Positions 13,431-17,174 of a stretch of 17,174 nt of DNA are shown here, in pieces. The stretch comes from Rhodobiaceae bacterium (GTDB lineage Bacteria > Pseudomonadota > Alphaproteobacteria > Rhizobiales > TMED25), in assembly GCA_002704755.1 (NCBI GenBank), contig PAHC01000007.1:15847-33020 (forward strand). Direction: 5' to 3'. The translations under genes and the position numbers were made by a program. Under the pieces are notes generated by a model, which did not search any database, had not been told where the DNA came from, and saw nothing but the letters and a program-made list of their open reading frames with translations. Within the stretch, counting starts at the first letter, position 1. Every line of letters begins with the position of its first letter.

Positions 13431-13753
13431 TGAGCCTCCAATAGTTTTTTCATACGCACCCCCTGTGCGTTAAGTGAGACAAGTTTTCTTGACCTGTCCA
13501 TCGGGTCTTCCAGCGCAACTACCAAGTCGTGACCGCTTCTCCTATGGCGTGACCAGTCAGTAAATGCCGCAACATTGCGGCTGGCAGAGGCATGGGAAAA
13601 ACCAAGGGCATCACTAATGTCCTTGATTGTTAACCCATCTGGCTTGTTCTCATGCTGGCAGATGTACAGAAATGTCTGTGCTTGCTGTATGGGCATATTA
13701 GGATTTAGATTCCTAAACTGCTCCATACACATGAGTAGGTCTTTAATGTTCAT
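13427..13753 (-). CDS. MarR-like winged-helix transcriptional regulator
   Basis: This 108-aa protein has the MarR layout: an N-terminal helix (NLNPNMPIQQAQTFLYIC), a helix-turn-helix (LTIKDISDALGFSHASASRN, 41-60) and a wing containing LEDPMDRSRKLVSLNAQG (81-98), which echoes the MarR D-x-R-x4-V-x-L-T-x2-G signature. Such proteins dimerise on palindromes of about 16-20 bp. AAGGAG precedes the ATG at 13753. The stop overlaps the integrase start, so it is likely an integration or lysogeny regulator and a candidate binder of the dispersed 16-bp palindrome. It is shorter than typical MarR proteins (about 140 aa), so the dimerisation helices are reduced. Confidence 0.8.
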   Translation of the reverse strand: MNIKDLLMCMEQFRNLNPNMPIQQAQTFLYICQHENKPDGLTIKDISDALGFSHASASRNVAAFTDWSRHRRSGHDLVVALEDPMDRSRKLVSLNAQGVRMKKLLEAQ

Positions 13754-13816
13754 TTTTATATTCTCCTTTCAGGTGGCGGGTTGTGAACGAACCGCCCGTT
13801 CTTTTATCAGCCCCCC

Positions 13817-14005
13817 TTAGTGGGAAATGATGATATACAGTTTCGCTAGTGAAACCTGTACATCACAGTTAGACTTATCTACGTGTAAGTCAAACGTCAA
13901 AACTTCGCGAACCGAGTGGTAATCAATATATATTTGCACACCGAATACGGTGAAGTACCACCACTTTGGTTTTGGTAGGGCGTTTATTTTTGATTCTGTA
14001 TTCAC
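13817..14005 (-). CDS. Small hypothetical protein (62 aa), GTG start
   Basis: This ORF begins at GTG (14005) with GGGGAG about 9 nt upstream and runs 62 codons. The protein has an aromatic-rich stretch (KPKWWYFTVFGVQIYIDY) that could be strands or a weak membrane patch, then a more polar C-terminus. I do not recognise it. It lies in the same direction and spacing as its neighbours (18 nt after the preceding stop, 63 nt before the MarR-like gene), and no competing frame is better. The region between its stop and the MarR gene contains only a GC-rich imperfect hairpin. Confidence 0.5.
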   Translation of the reverse strand: MNTESKINALPKPKWWYFTVFGVQIYIDYHSVREVLTFDLHVDKSNCDVQVSLAKLYIIISH

Positions 14006-14023
14006 TTTAACACTCTCCCCTTT

Positions 14024-14281
14024 CTACCCAAAAAGATTTCCGACAATGGATGCGTGTTGCTTTTGTTTATCCGTCAGAACAATGGTATGCCACACATCCA
14101 CATTCGCATCTGGTTTACACGAGATGATATCGTGAGCATAAACAGAACCAACTTCGGTATACAACCCTTGCACCTCTGCCTGTCTTATATTGCCTTTTTT
14201 GTTATCGCGCATGGTAGCCATCCAGCCGTTTGCCAGCTTAAACTTCATGCCTTTTTTGATTTCGTTGGTAGTCATAGCCAT
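14024..14281 (-). CDS. Conserved small phage protein, function unknown
   Basis: This 85-aa protein contains NEIKKGMKFKLANGWMATM, then DNKKGNIRQAEVQG and TEVGSVYAHDI. The sequence pattern (WxATxxDNxKGxxRxAxVxG with TExGSVYxHDI) recalls a small protein family seen in many tailed phages; the fold looks like a small beta barrel (SH3-like), but this is an impression. Start: ATG at 14281 with AAGGA 5 nt upstream; a second ATG two codons later is possible. It lies in the HTH-to-integrase cluster. No function is known to me. Confidence 0.75.
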   Translation of the reverse strand: MAMTTNEIKKGMKFKLANGWMATMRDNKKGNIRQAEVQGLYTEVGSVYAHDIISCKPDANVDVWHTIVLTDKQKQHASIVGNLFG

Positions 14282-14294
14282 GGTTTTCCTTATT

Positions 14295-14372
14295 TTAGCT
14301 AGAGAAATAGTCGATTAGGTAGAACAAGTAGAAAAGCACTGCGAGGATAAACAACTTACCGAATATCCTCAC
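14295..14372 (-). CDS. Possible 25-aa membrane peptide
   Basis: A GTG-initiated ORF in the gap between the HTH gene and the 85-aa gene encodes a strongly hydrophobic peptide containing FGKLFILAVLFYLFYLIDYF, one likely transmembrane helix. An in-frame GTG at 14393 would lengthen it to 32 aa. No good ribosome site is visible for either start. It ends 13 nt before the next gene. It could be a small membrane toxin, a superinfection factor or simply non-coding; evidence is composition only. Confidence 0.3.
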   Translation of the reverse strand: MRIFGKLFILAVLFYLFYLIDYFSS

Positions 14373-14395
14373 AATAAGTTCGTGTGTCCCCACGC

Positions 14396-14683
14396 TCAGT
14401 ATGAGCGTCTGAAGGAAATGGTCTGATTGTAGATGACCTCATCAGCGTACATCCCAACCATGTAATCACTGCGCCAGTTGTAGACGGTAGCCAGTGAAAC
14501 ATTGAAATGTTTTGCAAGGTCAGCAAAGCGAATTTTGTGGACAAGAGCGTGTTCAATAATACGCTTCTGTTCAGCCTTGCTGTACTTGGACAGATGACCA
14601 CGAGAAACCTTCCTACGTACTTCAGGAAGCATTGTGGACTTAAACGGTTCTGGCTGTGCCAGTATTGGATTAACGTAGTTCAT
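14396..14683 (-). CDS. Helix-turn-helix DNA-binding protein, candidate repressor
   Basis: This 95-aa protein has one recognisable domain, a homeodomain/transposase-type helix-turn-helix at about 34-75: YSKAEQKRIIEHALVHKIRF, then DLAKHFNVSLATVYNWRSD. There is a basic segment before it (EVRRKVSRGHLSK) and no catalytic domain after it, so it is a small DNA-binding protein and not a transposase. The ATG at 14683 is preceded by AGGAAAGGA, spaced a little far (about 11 nt). It has its own sigma-70-like promoter at 14786-14814, and a copy of the 16-bp palindrome lies between promoter and gene. This arrangement suits an autoregulated lysogeny regulator expressed by host polymerase, though that is inference. 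Confidence 0.75.
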   Translation of the reverse strand: MNYVNPILAQPEPFKSTMLPEVRRKVSRGHLSKYSKAEQKRIIEHALVHKIRFADLAKHFNVSLATVYNWRSDYMVGMYADEVIYNQTISFRRSY

Positions 14684-14711
14684 GTTCTTTATATCCTTTC
14701 CTAGATATAGA

Positions 14712-14727
14712 GTTAACCGTGGTTAAT
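14712..14727. promoter_or_regulatory. Dispersed palindrome, copy 5, in the HTH gene leader
   Basis: The sequence is GTTAACCGTGGTTAAT, one arm mismatch at the end. It lies about 50 nt downstream of the predicted start of the sigma-70-like promoter and about 30 nt upstream of the HTH start codon, a fitting position for autoregulation by roadblock. Confidence 0.75.
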
Positions 14728-14785
14728 TATCGGAAGTGAGTAGTTTAAGAGGCCGTCATACTCAGGACAGTAATCCAGTATGTAT

Positions 14786-14814
14786 ATTATGCACTTTGGT
14801 AAGATATAGGTCAA
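14786..14814 (-). promoter_or_regulatory. Sigma-70-like host promoter for the HTH/integrase cluster
   Basis: On the minus strand TTGACC (-35, 14814-14809) and CATAAT (-10, 14791-14786) are separated by exactly 17 bp. The spacer contains the 12-mer CTTACCAAAGTG, which is also found at 9651-9662. Initiation would be near 14779. It overlaps the end of the preceding gene and would let host polymerase transcribe the HTH, MarR-like and integrase genes without the phage polymerase. Confidence 0.6.
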
Positions 14815-15098
14815 GTCTGGTTAACTGGCTTGTTATCGTTGCCCGTCATATCAAACTCAAAGGTGTATTGGTTACGAAAGAGTTCCTCATCACCAGCAAG
14901 AAGTGATGCCATAATATATATCAACTCCTCTGCATCAGAGAAGCGAACAGGCTCACCAACCATAGCATCATTGCCATGACCATTCATGAGGGCAACCTCA
15001 CAGGTATACATTCCCTCGTCTGCGTCATAGCCATTGTATGGTTCTTGAAAAAAGGACAGCCAGTATTCGCCTCGTAACTTTACAGCAAAGTTAGCCAT
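14811..15098 (-). CDS. Small hypothetical protein (95 aa)
   Basis: The product begins MANFAVKLRGEYWLSFFQEP and is rich in acidic and aromatic residues (NGYDADEGMYTCEVALMNG, FSDAEELIYIMASLL). I do not recognise a domain. The start is the ATG at 15098, which overlaps the previous stop (TAATG) and has GGGGAG about 8 nt upstream; a longer non-ATG start seven codons earlier is rejected. Its stop overlaps the -35 box of the sigma-70-like promoter. It is probably an early host-interaction gene, judging only from position among small unknown genes. Confidence 0.7.
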   Translation of the reverse strand: MANFAVKLRGEYWLSFFQEPYNGYDADEGMYTCEVALMNGHGNDAMVGEPVRFSDAEELIYIMASLLAGDEELFRNQYTFEFDMTGNDNKPVNQT

Positions 15099-15652
15099 TA
15101 CGCAGTCTCCCCATTCCAAAGGCCAAGTAGACGTTCAATATCACCCTGAACTGACTCGCGTCTGGTAGACGGGCGGTACTGCTTGTCGTGTAGCCAGTAC
15201 GGAGAGGGAGTGCCACGCACCCACTTGGCAAACGATAGTTTCTCGCCAATGTAGTAGCGGCGGTATGCACTCACGGTATCAATACCCTTGTATTCTTCGG
15301 GCATACACTGAGGTGGCGCGGAAGGTTCGCCCTTATGACAGGATGGAAATACACCTAGATGCTCACGCAACTGGTCACACGAGTGTATCTTGTCAAACCG
15401 ATATTCATACTCGTGCAACAGGTCAAGAAAAAGGTGGTACGTCCACTCGTATGCATACAAGGATGAACCAACCCACTGAGTAGATGGGTGCTTGATGTAG
15501 GCTGGTTTGTACAGCCCATCGTGACCACAGCCGTTTACGTGTTGAGCGGTACACAACATCTGTGCAGTCTCAAGAACCATCTTTGGTATGTGCTTGTCAC
15601 ACAGAAACTGAGCCGCAAGGTTCGGCTGTTCATCAAGGTAAAATATATTCAT
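15098..15652 (-). CDS. Conserved phage protein of unknown function (MNIFYLD...CDKHxxKM family)
   Basis: This 184-aa protein begins MNIFYLDEQPNLAAQFLCDK, followed by HIPKMVLETAQMLCTA. The conserved-looking CDKH-x2-KM-x2-E-x-AQ helix, an H/Y-rich middle (NGLYKP-like GLYKPAYIKHPSTQW) and a C-terminal YRRYYIGEK...AKW segment recall a family seen in many marine phages, for which I know no established function. Invariant-type His, Cys, Lys and Glu residues suggest an enzyme. The ATG at 15652 is chosen over an upstream in-frame start because AAAGGA precedes it and the conserved motif starts there. It is the first gene after promoter D and the 15689-15738 hairpin. Confidence 0.75.
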   Translation of the reverse strand: MNIFYLDEQPNLAAQFLCDKHIPKMVLETAQMLCTAQHVNGCGHDGLYKPAYIKHPSTQWVGSSLYAYEWTYHLFLDLLHEYEYRFDKIHSCDQLREHLGVFPSCHKGEPSAPPQCMPEEYKGIDTVSAYRRYYIGEKLSFAKWVRGTPSPYWLHDKQYRPSTRRESVQGDIERLLGLWNGETA

Positions 15653-15688
15653 GTCGTGATGTCCTTTCGGATAATTTCGAGAAGGCAG

Positions 15689-15738
15689 AAAAAGAGGGGT
15701 GACTTTCAATTAACCGTGGTTAACTAATCGCCACCCCC
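15689..15738 (-). terminator. Attenuator-like terminator enclosing palindrome copy 6
   Basis: On the minus strand GGGGTG (15737-15732) pairs with CACCCC (15701-15696), followed by TCTTTTT. The 30-nt loop holds the 16-bp palindrome, which could fold as an inner stem. It lies between promoter D and the gene it would drive. The long loop makes it a weaker terminator than the one at 832-859, so attenuation is a hypothesis. Confidence 0.4.
15709..15724. promoter_or_regulatory. Dispersed palindrome, copy 6, downstream of promoter D
   Basis: The sequence is ATTAACCGTGGTTAAC, one arm mismatch at the first base. It lies about 35 nt downstream of the predicted start of promoter D and inside the loop of the hairpin at 15689-15738. 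Confidence 0.75.
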
Positions 15739-15758
15739 AAGGCTTCTCAGGGAGGAAA

Positions 15759-15775
15759 CTATAATGTCTGTATAT
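15759..15775 (-). promoter_or_regulatory. Phage RNA polymerase promoter D
   Basis: The minus-strand sequence is ATATACAGACATTATAG; it matches promoter B at 14 of 17 positions, including the whole GACATTATAG core. It would drive the 184-aa gene and those after it. Confidence 0.65.
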
Positions 15776-15797
15776 ATTGCCAGACTGTAAGGGTTAT

Positions 15798-15813
15798 GTC
15801 CAACGTGGTTAAC
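15798..15813. promoter_or_regulatory. Degenerate dispersed palindrome, copy 7
   Basis: The sequence is GTCCAACGTGGTTAAC: one perfect half, while the other half has three mismatches (13 of 16 overall). It lies upstream of promoter D and overlaps the stop of the 30-aa ORF. With copy 6 it brackets promoter D, about 90 bp apart. Confidence 0.45.
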
Positions 15814-15901
15814 TTAGGGCCACAGTGATAAACAAGGGTAGGAGAACAAACCAAACAACACAAAAAAGAAGCTCGGCTACAATGTCTAAAATTTTAGTCA
15901 T
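15809..15901 (-). CDS. Possible 30-aa single-span membrane peptide
   Basis: The ORF runs from ATG 15901 (AGGGGA about 6-7 nt upstream) to TAA 15809. The product MTKILDIVAELLFCVV followed by WFVLLPLFITVALS is almost entirely hydrophobic, one transmembrane helix. It starts 9 nt after the stop of the preceding small gene. Good spacing and ribosome site favour a real gene; its shortness argues caution. A membrane role such as superinfection exclusion or lysis is possible but unsupported. Its first codons coincide with a weak copy of the phage promoter motif (15877-15893). Confidence 0.5.
   Translation of the reverse strand: MTKILDIVAELLFCVVWFVLLPLFITVALS
15877..15893 (-). promoter_or_regulatory. 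Weak phage-promoter-like motif (E)
   Basis: The minus-strand sequence is AATTTTAGACATTGTAG, 13 of 17 matches to promoter B, with an A-to-G change inside the TATAG end. It falls within the start of the 30-aa ORF. It may be a weak early copy or chance. Confidence 0.3.
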
Positions 15902-15910
15902 CGGAATCCC

Positions 15911-16054
15911 CTAATCTGTTTGGTCTATAGCGACTAGTTCGTAATCATCAAACATATCACGAACTTGTTGTTCGCTATACGCATACACATACACATACGA
16001 ATCTGCTATGAAAATGCCCGTCTGTTTTCCAAATTCTACATAATATCTAATCAT
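15911..16054 (-). CDS. Small hypothetical protein (47 aa)
   Basis: The ORF begins at ATG 16054, with GGGGAG about 7 nt upstream, and ends at TAG 15911. The product begins MIRYYVEFGKQTGIFIADSY, contains an alternating VYVYAYS stretch encoded by a short (TATGTG)-type repeat, and ends in an acidic helix (EQQVRDMFDDYELVAIDQ). It looks like a small beta-beta-alpha domain; no family is recognised. It starts 2 nt before the stop of the preceding gene. Confidence 0.65.
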   Translation of the reverse strand: MIRYYVEFGKQTGIFIADSYVYVYAYSEQQVRDMFDDYELVAIDQTD

Positions 16055-16055
16055 A

Positions 16056-16499
16056 CTACTTCTCCCCTTTTAGAATTTCACCCAGTTTATCGGACAGCTT
16101 CTCTGGGTGGTGTATCAGTGGTGCAAAATCAAAAGGGTGTTCATGCGTCTGATTGTTTAGAACGCAGTAAAGTTTCCACCTACCACCGTTGTTGCTGATT
16201 TTCCATTCGGTTTGCTTGTCACCGTGGTACACGTTCAACAATCCCTGCCCATTTCGCTTTACGTTAAACATCTGCCATCTCCCCCTGTCCACTCTAAATA
16301 AATGACGTTCCCTGTCCACTTCTGCCAACAGTTGAAAGTTCGTAAATTCATCAAGACCCTCGCGCCAATCGGATTCATCATAGGGAGTCCATTCGTCTGA
16401 ACGGTCACGGTTGATTTCTTCCAGTATTTCGGGGAGTGTCCAAAGACTTGTTTCACCATCAACAATATTCAGCAAAACATATATTTTATTTTGGGTCAT
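16056..16499 (-). CDS. Hypothetical protein (147 aa)
   Basis: The product begins MTQNKIYVLLNIVDGETSLW, is rich in Trp and charged residues (RDRSDEWTPYDESDWREGL) and ends HPEKLSDKLGEILKGEK. The N-terminal part (TLPEILEEINRD...EGLDEFTNFQLLAEVDRE) resembles a winged-helix-like helix pattern, but I cannot name a family. I chose the ATG at 16499, which has AGGTGG about 5 nt upstream, over an in-frame GTG at 16508 with no ribosome site. It overlaps the preceding gene by 14 nt. It is probably an early gene; function unknown. Confidence 0.7.
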   Translation of the reverse strand: MTQNKIYVLLNIVDGETSLWTLPEILEEINRDRSDEWTPYDESDWREGLDEFTNFQLLAEVDRERHLFRVDRGRWQMFNVKRNGQGLLNVYHGDKQTEWKISNNGGRWKLYCVLNNQTHEHPFDFAPLIHHPEKLSDKLGEILKGEK

Positions 16500-16638
16500 G
16501 GAATCCACCTAGCTTGTCAGTCAGTAACATAATTTCAGCGAAATGCTCCCCTGCGGTTACCCTATCGCCACGGACTGCGGCTTCAGCCAGCATCCTCAAG
16601 TGATGACGGATGCCCTCTTTGATATCTAGAATTGTCAT
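16486..16638 (-). CDS. Small helical protein (50 aa)
   Basis: The product is MTILDIKEGIRHHLRMLAEA followed by AVRGDRVTAGEHFAEIMLLT and DKLGGFHDPK, almost entirely alpha-helical. The start is the ATG at 16638 with GGGAG about 7 nt upstream; a longer frame reading back into the GP88-like gene is rejected because it would overlap that gene in another frame and lacks a ribosome site. It lies 19 nt after the GP88-like stop and overlaps the next gene by 14 nt. No function is recognised. Confidence 0.65.
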   Translation of the reverse strand: MTILDIKEGIRHHLRMLAEAAVRGDRVTAGEHFAEIMLLTDKLGGFHDPK

Positions 16639-16657
16639 TGGTTTTTCTCCCTTGTTT

Positions 16658-17174
16658 CTAATGGGTAAGGAACAAAACTTGGCGGGTCTGTGCAGACCAG
16701 CAGAACGTGCAAGTAGCGCACGACTCAGCCTTACCAGTTTGTTCGGGACATACGGCAGACTTGCCACTTTCTTCTTCGGCTACTTCGGTTGAGTTAGCGG
16801 AAAAGACTTCATCAGGTGCATTACTGAACCGCACGGAAAAGCGAGTGCCAAAACCACCACGAACCGCACGGATAGCAAGGCCAATGTCACTGTTGGGTGC
16901 GTAGCCTGTGTAGCCCCAGACAGCGAGGTTGTCATGGCGGGACAAAAGGTCTTGCCAGTGCTTGACGTAATCGACCGAATAGAAGTCACCCAGAACGTGA
17001 AGACGCACGATAACGCCCTTGTAAATGGCGCAATGTTCGGCAATCTCGCGCTCAATGGCATCCTCAAGAGCCTTGCCAGCAGGGAAGCGGTGAGCAAAGG
17101 CCATATTGTTGCCGTAGCAGTCATCCCAATGGTAACAAGTGCGAGGGCAAGTAGCACGTTCTTCAAGGGTAAGT
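16658..17174 (-). CDS. GP88-like cysteine-rich phage protein, 5' end beyond the window
   Basis: The frame is open to the right edge, so the start lies outside. The visible 171 codons begin LTLEERATCPRTCYHWDDCY, then GNNMAFAHRFPAG, a core with VRLHVLGDFYSVDYVKHW and LAVWGYTGYAP, and a C-terminal Cys cluster (CPEQTGKAESCATCTFCW). The CP-x2-C-x5-CYG motif, the GDF(Y/F)S..Y...W motif and the C-terminal CxxCxxC-type end match the phage 'GP88' (gene product 88) family as I remember it. Function is unknown; the cysteines suggest a metal cluster. An internal ATG at 17104 would cut off the first Cys cluster and is rejected as the start. Confidence 0.75.
   Translation of the reverse strand, partial: LTLEERATCPRTCYHWDDCYGNNMAFAHRFPAGKALEDAIEREIAEHCAIYKGVIVRLHVLGDFYSVDYVKHWQDLLSRHDNLAVWGYTGYAPNSDIGLAIRAVRGGFGTRFSVRFSNAPDEVFSANSTEVAEEESGKSAVCPEQTGKAESCATCTFCWSAQTRQVLFLTH

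Larger units (their letters stand above)
15653..15808 (-). other. 156-bp regulatory gap: promoter D, palindromes and attenuator-like hairpin
   Basis: No ORF is supported. In transcription order it contains a degenerate palindrome (15798-15813, overlapping the end of the 30-aa ORF), promoter D, a nested hairpin enclosing palindrome copy 6, a T run, then the leader and ribosome site of the 184-aa gene. Confidence 0.6.

Noticed and set aside
13000..13473. 157-codon plus-strand frame opposite the integrase
   Set aside because: It is antisense to a gene with all catalytic residues, shows no recognisable domain, and no other plus-strand gene exists in the window.
13772..13798. GC-rich hairpin before the MarR-like gene as a terminator
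   Set aside because: On the transcribed strand it is followed by CTGAAAGGAG, not a T run; a T-rich tail exists only on the plus strand, which has no genes. It may be a leader structure.
14396..14683. Insertion-sequence remnant, because the HTH resembles transposase N-termini
   Set aside because: There is no catalytic DDE part, no terminal inverted repeats nearby, and the gene has its own promoter and good start.
15980..16000. Short tandem repeat (ACATAC units) as a microsatellite or CRISPR-like repeat
   Set aside because: Only about three 6-nt units, inside a small ORF where they encode VYVYAY; no spacers or array.
15594..16222. Further TTGTCAC copies at 15594 and 16216 as additional arm sites
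   Set aside because: They lie singly in coding DNA 3-4 kb from the tRNA, and about two chance copies are expected in a window of this size.
16780..17166. A 128-codon frame with a signal-peptide-like start (MKNVLLALALV)
   Set aside because: It overlaps the GP88-like gene on the same strand in another frame; the GP88 frame has conserved Cys motifs and extends past the edge, and the hydrophobic start is a by-product.

Overview
The window reads as part of a T7-like (Autographiviridae-type) podophage genome that also carries an integration module, so probably a temperate relative of T7. Every supported protein gene is on the minus strand, so transcription runs from the right edge (early genes) to the left edge (virion genes). 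The order RNA polymerase, ssDNA-binding protein, endonuclease I, amidase, primase-helicase, DNA polymerase, exonuclease, then portal is the T7 order. The cobalamin-dependent ribonucleotide reductase, MazG, phage integrase and full tRNA-Leu recall marine T7-like phages. The alphaproteobacterial host is an inference; no host gene is visible.

Layout, in direction of transcription. (1) 17174-14811: small early genes, mostly of unknown function, starting with a truncated GP88-like cysteine-rich protein. (2) 14814-12441: a probable lysogeny block. It has a sigma-70-like host promoter, a helix-turn-helix protein, three small ORFs, a MarR-like winged-helix protein and a tyrosine integrase whose start overlaps the MarR stop. 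(3) 12440-12091: a candidate attP. A complete tRNA-Leu(UAA) gene is flanked by repeated TTGTCAC motifs and lies next to a phage promoter. (4) 12090-3315: RNA polymerase and the replication/lysis block, with almost no spacing. (5) 3322-883: a nucleotide supply block (DUF3310 protein, MazG-like pyrophosphohydrolase, class II ribonucleotide reductase), closed by a strong intrinsic terminator. (6) 831-1: a phage promoter followed by small virion-type genes (two are tandem paralogues) and the first 39 codons of the portal gene.

Two sets of short repeated sequences organise the region. One is a 17-bp minus-strand motif with the core GACATTATAG. It lies before the 184-aa early gene, the RNA polymerase gene, the SSB block and the virion block, and is the likely promoter of the phage-encoded polymerase. 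The other is a 16-bp near-palindrome, GTTAACC(2 nt)GGTTAAC. It occurs six times nearly intact, plus one degenerate copy, scattered through coding and non-coding DNA and often just downstream of a promoter or beside a terminator. Its dispersal resembles the repressor 'stoperators' of some temperate actinobacteriophages. Such a system in a T7-like phage with its own RNA polymerase is the most interesting signal here. The HTH protein and the MarR-like protein are the candidate binders.
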